Shown in pieces: positions 22,618 through 29,753 of a stretch of 35,001 nucleotides of DNA. Origin of the DNA: Peptococcaceae bacterium BRH_c23 (GTDB lineage: Bacteria > Bacillota_B > Desulfitobacteriia > Desulfitobacteriales > Desulfitobacteriaceae); contig LADV01000023.1 of the NCBI GenBank assembly GCA_000961805.1, positions 1 through 35,001 on the forward strand. The letters run 5' to 3'. The position numbers and the translations under genes were made by a program. Under the pieces are notes generated by a model. The model was given only the letters and a program-made list of their open reading frames with translations, was not told the DNA's origin and made no database searches. The first letter of the stretch is position 1, and every line of letters begins with the position of its first letter.

Positions 22618-22690
22618 GTTTTCATCCGTCATTTTGAATAAGATTACGTTTATACATTTTACAGAAGAACAAGTGGTCCCATTTGTGGGG

Positions 22691-24175
22691 TTAAACCTCT
22701 TTGGTTGCGGCGGCTTGTTGATTGGAGGCATTCGTTGCAATACCTACGCGCTCCGACACTAAGGCAACACAAATTATGCCCAGCACCATTAAGGCACCAT
22801 CCAGCATAACAGGGGACACCCAACTGCCAGTTGCGTCTCGCATGACGCCGGAAACAACCGGCGATAAGATGGCACCGATTTCAGCAATCAGGTTCCAAAC
22901 CCCGAAAGCGCTAGCCATTAAGGCCGGAGGGGCAAAAGCAGTGACAAGGGAAAAGGATACCGACCAGGTACCGAACAGGAACACACCCGCGCCGAACACC
23001 AGAGCGCCGAGCATGAATATCGACGTGCCGCCTGCATAGAGGTAAAAGCCCAAGCCAAAAATACACAATGCATGGAGACCCATGGCTAAGATCAGGGCAG
23101 GCTTTCGGCCATAACCGCGGCGGTTAAAGATGTCGGCAACTTTTCCCATCAATGGAAGACCTACTAATGCCGCCAGTCCGAAAATGGCTGCGGTGACAGC
23201 GGATTTATTAATGCCCGCTGAAGCAGCATCCGAAATAACCTTAGTGCCCCAGAAACTGTAAAACCAGAGGCTCCACAGGGTAGGGAGGGCTCCCCAATAG
23301 ACTAGCTGAAGGTTTTTGTTAAAAAAGACAGCTCCTACTTGCTTATTCAGACGGGTCATAATGACTAACATAATTCCCAAGGCAATAATCAGGATACAGA
23401 TCGATACGCCAACTGCGCTCATTCCAAGTTCAATTCCGCCATAAGCCACAGCCATAATGAGCACAAAAAACAACGCGATGTATTTAGAAACTTCTAATAG
23501 GGCCTTTGAATAATAAGGGGTACCGGGAGCAAAGGAGCCATCGCTTGCTGGTTTGAAAAAAGTACCCCTGTCCGGTTTGAGCAAAATCATAAACAATATA
23601 GCGACTAACAAAGTAGGAATAACCATTGCGTAAAACGGGAAGTACCAGCCTTTATCAGGTCCAAAGAGTTTCACTCCCCAGTTTAATAACCATGCGCCGC
23701 CGACTGAAGCGCCGACCAGACCAATGCCCAGTCCGACGAAGGATACGCCCATGCCCATACCCATCTTTTCTGGGGGGGTAACCTCAGAGATCAAAGCCCG
23801 GTCATTGGAGTAATAAGTCCCCTCACCCAAGCCAGTGAGAACTCGTGCGGCAAGCAAGCCAAACAAGGAGAAGGCCAACATTCCGGTTAAGAGTGTTCCT
23901 GCCGCTGCCCAAAGTAAGCTGAGTACCAGGATGGGCTTGCGACCAATTCTATCACCGATTAAGCCGGCGGGGAACTGCATCGCCATATAACCTGCGAAAA
24001 ACAAAGTGCTCATTAGACCTGCCAGTGCGTGGGGATTAGCCACCACAGCGAAAAAGGCTATCTTGTTGGAAATCATGTAGGCCGCGATAGGAGAGAGTAA
24101 GTTGCGGTCTGTATATGCAATAGTCCAACCCAAAAACATCAATAACCAAATTGTATGATACCGTTGCCATTTCAT
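22691..24175 (-). CDS. MFS transporter, aromatic-acid/anion:proton symporter type
   Basis: A 494-residue MFS protein with about 12-14 hydrophobic helices. WTIAYTDRNLLSP in TM1, GDRIGRKPILVL (motif A) after TM2 and GLGEGTYYSNDRALISE in TM4-5 are typical of the anion:cation symporter branch. ATG 24175 has GGGGGAAG 7 nt upstream; the open frame to 24253 adds 26 residues without a site. On the same strand and in the same locus as an aromatic CoA ligase, it is a likely aromatic acid importer (substrate inferred). A 635-nt gap, containing a fragment of a sigma54 activator, separates it from the ligase gene, so it probably has its own promoter. Confidence 0.85.
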   Translation of the reverse strand: MKWQRYHTIWLLMFLGWTIAYTDRNLLSPIAAYMISNKIAFFAVVANPHALAGLMSTLFFAGYMAMQFPAGLIGDRIGRKPILVLSLLWAAAGTLLTGMLAFSLFGLLAARVLTGLGEGTYYSNDRALISEVTPPEKMGMGMGVSFVGLGIGLVGASVGGAWLLNWGVKLFGPDKGWYFPFYAMVIPTLLVAILFMILLKPDRGTFFKPASDGSFAPGTPYYSKALLEVSKYIALFFVLIMAVAYGGIELGMSAVGVSICILIIALGIMLVIMTRLNKQVGAVFFNKNLQLVYWGALPTLWSLWFYSFWGTKVISDAASAGINKSAVTAAIFGLAALVGLPLMGKVADIFNRRGYGRKPALILAMGLHALCIFGLGFYLYAGGTSIFMLGALVFGAGVFLFGTWSVSFSLVTAFAPPALMASAFGVWNLIAEIGAILSPVVSGVMRDATGSWVSPVMLDGALMVLGIICVALVSERVGIATNASNQQAAATKEV

Positions 24176-24614
24176 ATTATCTCTTCCCCCTAATTTAATA
24201 AAGTTTTTTAAATACCTTCCGACGGTTAGGAATGGTCTGGTTAGGGAATGCACCCCAACCTCTGGGCAATTCGGATCTAAAAATGGGTTTGTTGTTGTCT
24301 CACCTCCCCCAAAATCTATTGAATCGTTGCCTTGCCCCTTGCAGTTATTCTCAGTAACTTTTACTAACTATAGTGTGTTATCAATCACCCCCTTAAATAA
24401 CGTTCCCAAATTGGAAGAATACCCAGTTTCAATTTAGATTTGTGTGAAATTTCTAATTTTAATTTATAGTTTGAATTATCTGAAAATTTAAATCATATGT
24501 AATCCAATGGAATTTAAAAGACTCCGTCTACATGATGAACCAATTCAGGAGCAACAGAGAGTCTTCCGCATTGCAGTCGGTGGCTAGAAAATGCTAAGAA
24601 AAGTCTATCTATGA

Positions 24615-24813
24615 GAAATATTAGGCAAGAATAAAGATGGCCAGAGTAGTTTGACAATTCTAATTGCAGATGAGAGTTGTACAGAGAAGAGATAGTCGAT
24701 CGAAAATTTGTCTGAGCGATATCAATAAAGATCCTTATATCAAAATGAATCGAGCGACTATCCCTGAGAATTTACTGGAATCCGATTTGTTTGGTATGAA
24801 CCGGGAACTTTAG
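24615..24813 (+). pseudogene. Fragment of a sigma54-dependent activator AAA+ domain
   Basis: Plus-strand sequence in the ligase/MFS gap still reads pieces of an enhancer-binding protein. GQSSLTILIADESCTEKR followed by TAG is an eroded Walker A region (living copies have TGESGTGKE). After a frame change, LSDINKDPYIKMNRATIPEN then LLESDLFGMNREL corresponds to the conserved segment before the GAFTGA loop (INCGAIPENLLESELFGYE in the intact gene at 33706), and stops at 24811. The GAFTGA loop, Walker B and helix-turn-helix are gone. Premature stop, frameshift and lost catalytic residues make it a clear pseudogene. The rest of the 24176-24809 gap shows no gene. Confidence 0.8.
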
Positions 24814-26375
24814 GGTAAATCGCTAATTTCTAACTGCCGTAATTTGAAGCGCTGCATTTTTCCAGTAGCTGTCCTTGGCAAATTAGGGATAAACTGAACC
24901 CAACGTGGGAATTTGTAAGGTGCTATTTTAGTTTTAACAAAGATTGACAATTCGTCTGCTAACTCAAAGCTGGCCTCGTAGCCTTCCTTTAGTACAATAT
25001 ACGCTTTTGGTTTGACTAAGCCATCTTCGTCGGTTCTTCCGATCACACCGGATTCAAAAACCGCAGGATGTTCCATCAAGCAATACTCAACTTCGACAGG
25101 GGAAACCCATATTCCACCAGCCTTAATCATATCGTCGTTGCGACCGACATACCAGAAGGTGCCCTCGTTATCTTGAAAATACTTGTCTCCCGTATTTATC
25201 CACTCACCGATGAAAGTTTCAGTCGTTTTTTCGTGTTTATTCCAATAATAGGCTGCAATGCTGTGTCCCTTGATCATGAGTGTTCCTATCTCACCGGTTG
25301 GTACGATATACCCGTCTGGATCAATAATTTTAGCCTCGTAACCCGGGACAACTTTTCCGGTACTTCCAGGCTTAACGTCTCCGGGAATATTACTGATAAA
25401 GATGTGCAGAATTTCCGTTGTACCAATTCCATCTAAAATTTCCAAGTTCCATAGTTCTAACCAACGCTCAAAGATAACTTTTGGGAGAGGTTCTCCGGCA
25501 GAGACACAATACCTGATACTGGACATATCATAGTCCTTCGTAGTCTCCAGTTGGATCATAGCTGCATATGAGGATGGAACCCCAAAGAACAAGGTTGGTT
25601 TGTATCGATCAATCGTTGCATACACGTGTTCTGGAAGGGGGCGACTTGGGGAAAGGACTGTTGAAGCACCTACATAAAAGGAGAAATAAAGGCCATTACC
25701 TAATCCATAGGCAAAAAACAATTTTGCAACGGAATAGGTTATATCTTTTTCTGTGATTTGCAAAACTCCTTTTGCATAATGTTCTGCAGCGAAAGCCATA
25801 TCATGATGGAGATGAACTACACCTTTAGGGAATCCAGTGGTTCCCGAACTGTAGAGCCAGAACGCCGCATCATCAATACCGGTGTTGGCAGTTTCTAATT
25901 CTAGGGATTTATCCTTAATTATACTGTCAAAACTTAGGCACCCTTCGGCTGGCTCGCCCACAACAATGATCTGTTTTAAATAGAGTAAATTTTCGATAAT
26001 AGCTGTAATGTTGTCCAGTAACTCGTAGCTGACCACGAGAAGTTTTGCACGGCTATCATTTAAGAGGTACTCATAATCTGCAGGTATTAATAAGGTGTTG
26101 GTAGGAATCGGAACTGCGCCAATTTTCATGGCCCCAAAGAAACTGTAGGCAAACTCAGGGCAATCTAAAAGTAACAACATAACTCGGTCTTCGAGACCAA
26201 TGCCCATTTCCTTTAAAGCGTTACCTGTTTGATTGACTTTCTCATGAACTTCACTATACGTAATCTCTTGGTCTAAATAATAAATTGCGACTTTGTCTCC
26301 ACGCCCTTCTTGAATATGACGGTCAACAAATAGGTTAGCAGCATTAAATTTTTCTATTCCGTTTTTAGCTCCCAT
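24810..26375 (-). CDS. Benzoate/4-hydroxybenzoate-type CoA ligase
   Basis: AMP-forming acyl-CoA synthetase, 521 aa, the length of benzoate-CoA ligases. The phosphate-binding loop is YSSGTTGFPKGVVH (about 171-184), then FFAYGLGNGLYF, SAGEPLP, GIGTTEILHIF, the hinge GEWINTGDKYFQDNEGTFWYVGRNDDMIKAGG and the C-terminal lysine motif LPRTATGKMQRFKLRQ. It should turn an aromatic acid into its CoA thioester with ATP. ATG has an excellent AAGGAGG 8 nt upstream. A sigma54-type promoter lies at 26688-26703, and hcrABC in the same locus points to 4-hydroxybenzoate as substrate; benzoate or related acids are alternatives. Confidence 0.88.
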   Translation of the reverse strand: MGAKNGIEKFNAANLFVDRHIQEGRGDKVAIYYLDQEITYSEVHEKVNQTGNALKEMGIGLEDRVMLLLLDCPEFAYSFFGAMKIGAVPIPTNTLLIPADYEYLLNDSRAKLLVVSYELLDNITAIIENLLYLKQIIVVGEPAEGCLSFDSIIKDKSLELETANTGIDDAAFWLYSSGTTGFPKGVVHLHHDMAFAAEHYAKGVLQITEKDITYSVAKLFFAYGLGNGLYFSFYVGASTVLSPSRPLPEHVYATIDRYKPTLFFGVPSSYAAMIQLETTKDYDMSSIRYCVSAGEPLPKVIFERWLELWNLEILDGIGTTEILHIFISNIPGDVKPGSTGKVVPGYEAKIIDPDGYIVPTGEIGTLMIKGHSIAAYYWNKHEKTTETFIGEWINTGDKYFQDNEGTFWYVGRNDDMIKAGGIWVSPVEVEYCLMEHPAVFESGVIGRTDEDGLVKPKAYIVLKEGYEASFELADELSIFVKTKIAPYKFPRWVQFIPNLPRTATGKMQRFKLRQLEISDLP

Positions 26376-26399
26376 GATAATAACCTCCTTAGTGAACTC

Positions 26400-26417
26400 G
26401 TTCAGTTTAAGCTGAAC
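26400..26417. promoter_or_regulatory. Palindrome in the 5' leader of the ligase gene
   Basis: GTTCAG and CTGAAC are perfect arms around 6 nt, placed about 25 nt upstream of the ligase ATG, next to the ribosome binding site. Could act as a repressor site or an RNA hairpin. Confidence 0.4.
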
Positions 26418-26585
26418 ATTGAGACTCTAGACATGAAAGACACCTGCAAAGGCGGATTATACCCCACCTGAAATTTAATATGGCCCCCCTCACTTAGAGA
26501 AGTGGGGTTTTGAACTTAGGTTAATAGGCTTCAAATGTTCAGCTCCCTCCAGTTAAGATCAGTCTAATTCCTTGTTGATTAATAG

Positions 26586-26680
26586 CCCTGAGGATTAATG
26601 GGGATCTATAAAAAATCCAATAACCTTTGCTGATTTAATATCCCTTAGGATTAATGGAGATCAAAAAAAAATCCAATAAC
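26586..26680. repeat. Pair of 39-bp direct repeats in the ligase leader
   Basis: Copies at 26586-26624 and 26642-26680 are identical at about 35 of 39 positions, with a period of 56 bp. Both contain AGGATTAATGG and end AAATCCAATAAC, with internal GGATT...AATCC symmetry. The right copy overlaps the expected transcription start of the sigma54 promoter at 26688. Confidence 0.7.
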
Positions 26681-26687
26681 TACTTAT

Positions 26688-26703
26688 TGCAAACCATGGG
26701 CCA
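26688..26703 (-). promoter_or_regulatory. Sigma54 (-24/-12) promoter upstream of the CoA ligase
   Basis: On the minus strand TGGCCC-N5-TTGCA keeps the invariant GG and GC at the required distance (consensus TGGCAC-N5-TTGCA/T). It would give a leader of about 300 nt ending at the ligase start. Confidence 0.65.
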
Positions 26704-26819
26704 AATATTCAAAATTTTAAAAATTATTCGTCAGTGGTTGATATTTGTATCCTAAATGGCGATTTTTGCAGATGAACCTATATTAGGAGCGAATCATCAT
26801 TCGTTAAGTAAAAATGAAC

Positions 26820-26895
26820 ACACCAATATTTGGTGTAAGAAAACACCAGATCGGTGCAAAAAAACACCAGAACGGTGTTTTCTTACACCAAATAT
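26820..26895. promoter_or_regulatory. Enhancer-like array of four phased ACACCA sites
   Basis: ACACCA occurs at 26820, 26843, 26864 and 26885, spacings 23, 21 and 21 bp, i.e. two helical turns. Three are paired with an inverted GGTG(T/C) 4-5 nt later. The array also contains perfect 22-bp inverted arms (26826-26847 and 26874-26895). It lies 117-192 bp upstream of the ligase -24 element, the normal place for a sigma54 activator site. Which activator binds is not known. Confidence 0.65.
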
Positions 26896-26908
26896 AAAAA
26901 ATAAGATA

Positions 26909-26947
26909 GGTACGGAGAACCTCCAAAATGGAGAGTCCTACCGTACC
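26909..26947. terminator. Hairpin beside the ACACCA array
   Basis: GGTACGG (26909-26915) and CCGTACC (26941-26947) pair, with an inner CTCC/GGAG. No T-run on either side, so the terminator role is weak; it may insulate the divergent units. Confidence 0.35.
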
Positions 26948-27035
26948 CTATTTGAAATTGTATCGCGTTAGTTTCGATGCCTGAACTTCTTAAACAAGTG
27001 AAGATTGATCAGATTTAAGCTCCTAAGATAATCGC

Positions 27036-27064
27036 TTGATAAGCATATTGACCCAGTATATAAT
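27036..27064 (+). promoter_or_regulatory. SigA promoter of the CBS-PAS activator
   Basis: TTGATA (27036-27041) and TATAAT (27059-27064) are 17 bp apart. The leader is about 180 nt, in which I see no clear element. Confidence 0.7.
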
Positions 27065-27253
27065 TACAGAAACATTATTCAAAGTATTCAGTATTTTTTA
27101 GTATTGCACTAATTGATTTAAGGCATGAATGATTCGGACCCAAGCGTTTCTTCTCAGTAAAGGCCAACATAATCGGTGGTAGCCTATGGCCCGCCTCCCG
27201 TCCATACTGTAGAGGACGACGCCTATTAAAGATATCAAAAGGGGGGATGTTTC

Positions 27254-29329
27254 ATGCAGGTTCGTGACATTATGCTTTCAACTACGATTCAATTACGTCC
27301 TCAAGATAGCATACGCAAAGCGATAGAATTACTAAAAAATTCTAAACTTCATGGAGTGCCTGTCGTTGATGAAATCGGACAACTCATAGGCTACTTTTCA
27401 CATTCAACTCTATTCGATTGTTTATTGAATGATCTAAGTATTGATACTTCAATAGATGAGTACTACATTCGGGAGGTAGCCTATTTACGGGAAGATAAAT
27501 CATTCCATGATTTAGGCGAACTGGCCCATTGGTTGCACACAGTCCGGGTTGGACAAACTCCTGTCGTTAATATGGCTAATGAACCGATTGGCATGATGAC
27601 CCAAGCAGGTGCGGTTAACGAACTTTTGGATCGAACCGAGTATTTATATCATGAGTTAGCTAGTGTTATAGAGAATGTACCTGCTGGTATCATAGCAACT
27701 AATGATCAAGGATTTGTCACCCTAGCAAACCAATACGCCAAAAGTATCTTACACAAAGTTCAAGTGGGGGAGTATATTGGAAATTTCCTTACGGATTTGA
27801 AAGATGATTTTACGCCCATTGTTGAAGGAGCCTGGATTGTGCCTCATAAGATTGAATATCGTTCTCTAAAATTGATCGCTACTGCTGTCCCCATCTTTCA
27901 AAATACAGTAATAAAAGGGGCAACCTTTGTTTTACAAGATCTGACGGATGTTGAGGGAATTGCTCATGAATTAAAAACTGTTAAGGAACTCAAAATGACT
28001 TTAGAGACAGTTTTAGAGGTTGCTTATGAAGGTGTCGCAGTATTAGATGAACAAGGTCGGCTGAGCATGGCTAATGCTAATTTTTGCAAAAGAGTTGGGG
28101 TATCTAAGGATCAGATTATTGGGCAAAATATTAATAAATATGTTCCTCTGACGGATAACCAGTCGCCATTAAAAGTGTTGGAAATCAATGCTAGGCCCTG
28201 TGTCATCTCTACTTTGCCTTTTACAAAAGAAAGCAACACCAAGGGAACGGTGGTCAAGATCTATGAGGATTTAGATCAATTAGCTGATGTTATGCAACAG
28301 CTGAATCGGATCAATATGCAACTCAACTATTACAAAGACGAGTTGTTCAAGGTAAATGGAACGAGCTATACCATTGGCAATATTGTTTGTAGTAATGAGC
28401 GCATCGCAAAGTTGAAAACTCAGGCACTTCAAGTTGCACGGAGTAACTCGACTGTTCTGATTACAGGTGAAAGTGGAACAGGTAAAGAACTATTTGCTCA
28501 TTCCATTCATAATGCCTCTAATCGGCGTAAAGAACCGTTTATTAAAGTAAATTGCTCGGCTATTCCTGGTGAACTTGCAGAATCAGAATTGTTCGGGTAT
28601 GAGGACGGTGCTTTTACCGGAGCGCGAAAACAGGGTAAACCTGGCAAATTCGAGTTAGCCGTTGGAGGTACAATTTTTCTCGATGAAATCGGTGATATGC
28701 CGTTTATGCTACAAAGTAAGTTATTAAGAGTCATTCAAGAAAAGGAAGTTGAGCGAGTAGGAGATATTAAGACTCGTAAAATCGATGTGAGAATTATTGC
28801 CGCTACGAACAAGGATTTAAAGCGTCTGGTTGCTGAAAGAAAATTTAGGGAGGATCTGTATTTTAGATTAAATGTGATTGATTTAAAGATACCCCCTTTG
28901 CGTGAGCGAAAGCTGGATATTCCGATTCTAGCCAATACTTTTATTAGAAAATATAATAATTCGTTCACAAAGCGTGTGGATGGGATCACTGATGCAGCTT
29001 TAGAAGTTTTAGTTCATTACAATTGGCCGGGTAACATCAGGGAGTTAGAAAATGTGATCGAAAGAATGTTGAACTATGTTGAATGTGGCTTGATAGATCT
29101 TCAAGATTTGCCCGAAGAAATCAGACAGACGGAGAAAATCTGCGGGATAACAGGTCAGAGATTAATGGGTCAAAGCTTGGCCAATCTCGAACAGGAAGCT
29201 ATTCAAATCGCCTTGGCTCAGGCTCAAGGTAATAAATCTAAGGCGGCGAGGTTATTAGGTATTAGTCGATCGAAATTGTACGAAAAGCTTTCCCTAATGA
29301 CTGATAAGTTAGCTGAACATAGAAGTTAA
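27254..29329 (+). CDS. Sigma54-dependent activator with CBS pair and two PAS domains
   Basis: Bacterial enhancer-binding protein of 691 aa. Two CBS motifs occupy about residues 1-125 (VRDIMLSTTIQLRPQDSIRK; VGQTPVVNMANEPIGMM). PAS domains follow at about 133-235 and 252-345, a short coiled-coil-like linker, then the AAA+ domain: Walker A GESGTGKE 405-412, sigma54-contacting GAFTGA 452-457, Walker B TIFLDEIGD 473-481. A Fis-type helix-turn-helix ends the protein (NKSKAARLLGISRSKLYEKL). CBS pairs usually bind adenine nucleotides, so it may add an energy signal to the PAS (aromatic/redox) signal; ligands are unknown. It lies between the ligase and hcrA, both with sigma54 promoters, so it is the likely activator of one or both. 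GGGGGG precedes ATG. Confidence 0.92.
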   Translation: MQVRDIMLSTTIQLRPQDSIRKAIELLKNSKLHGVPVVDEIGQLIGYFSHSTLFDCLLNDLSIDTSIDEYYIREVAYLREDKSFHDLGELAHWLHTVRVGQTPVVNMANEPIGMMTQAGAVNELLDRTEYLYHELASVIENVPAGIIATNDQGFVTLANQYAKSILHKVQVGEYIGNFLTDLKDDFTPIVEGAWIVPHKIEYRSLKLIATAVPIFQNTVIKGATFVLQDLTDVEGIAHELKTVKELKMTLETVLEVAYEGVAVLDEQGRLSMANANFCKRVGVSKDQIIGQNINKYVPLTDNQSPLKVLEINARPCVISTLPFTKESNTKGTVVKIYEDLDQLADVMQQLNRINMQLNYYKDELFKVNGTSYTIGNIVCSNERIAKLKTQALQVARSNSTVLITGESGTGKELFAHSIHNASNRRKEPFIKVNCSAIPGELAESELFGYEDGAFTGARKQGKPGKFELAVGGTIFLDEIGDMPFMLQSKLLRVIQEKEVERVGDIKTRKIDVRIIAATNKDLKRLVAERKFREDLYFRLNVIDLKIPPLRERKLDIPILANTFIRKYNNSFTKRVDGITDAALEVLVHYNWPGNIRELENVIERMLNYVECGLIDLQDLPEEIRQTEKICGITGQRLMGQSLANLEQEAIQIALAQAQGNKSKAARLLGISRSKLYEKLSLMTDKLAEHRS

Positions 29330-29350
29330 GAAAACTGATTTAGATGTATT

Positions 29351-29390
29351 GTCCGAAAAACATACAAGTGTGTGTTTTTCGGACGTTTTT
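29351..29390 (+). terminator. Terminator of the CBS-PAS activator gene
   Basis: GTCCGAAAAACA pairs perfectly with TGTTTTTCGGAC around a 10-nt loop, followed by GTTTTT. Confidence 0.9.
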
Positions 29391-29484
29391 ATGATTGGGG
29401 TTAGCAAGTATTGTTTGTGTATTTAGCCTTGGCTTACCCGAGGCATACAGAAAGGTAAGGGTTTTTACTGATACACACTGAAAG

Positions 29485-29500
29485 TGGCATGGGAATTGCT
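29485..29500 (+). promoter_or_regulatory. Sigma54 (-24/-12) promoter of hcrABC
   Basis: TGGCAT-GGGAA-TTGCT matches TGGCAC-N5-TTGCT with one change and correct spacing. It lies about 250 nt upstream of hcrA. No ACACCA site is near it. The rest of 29501-29734 is an AT-rich leader with a 7-bp hairpin (AACTGGG 29701-29707 with CCCAGTT 29720-29726). Confidence 0.8.
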
Positions 29501-29711
29501 AAGTATAACAATAAGAGATTTTGAACAAACAATTAGCTTTAACTAATCGTTGGATAATGGTTTCAAGTAAAACTTAGTAAATTTGCTGGGGGTGGTGAAA
29601 GGAAAAATATATATTTATGACTTCTAATAAAATTTCAGCGAGGTTGTGAAAAGTCAAAAACGCCAAAGTTTGAAAATATTAGTTAGTGAAGGGGGAAAGT
29701 AACTGGGGGAA

Positions 29712-29753
29712 ATGGTAAACCCAGTTAATCAATCATGGAGGAATTTAGTGTAA
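29712..29753 (+). CDS. Possible 13-codon upstream open frame overlapping hcrA
   Basis: ATG at 29712 follows GGGGGAA closely and an AGGGGG further upstream, and encodes MVNPVNQSWRNLV before TAA at 29751. It overlaps the first five codons of hcrA in another frame. The hcrA ATG itself has no Shine-Dalgarno sequence in range, so translational coupling to this small frame is conceivable. Weak evidence. Confidence 0.2.
   Translation: MVNPVNQSWRNLV

Noticed and set aside
26455..26490. Second sigma54 promoter nearer the ligase (TGGGG...TTTGCA)
   Set aside because: The GG and GC elements are 14 bp apart rather than 10.
26756..26971. 71-codon open frame over the ACACCA array
   Set aside because: The frame is a by-product of the repeats (its protein repeats KKTPDRCKKTPERC); no ribosome binding site.
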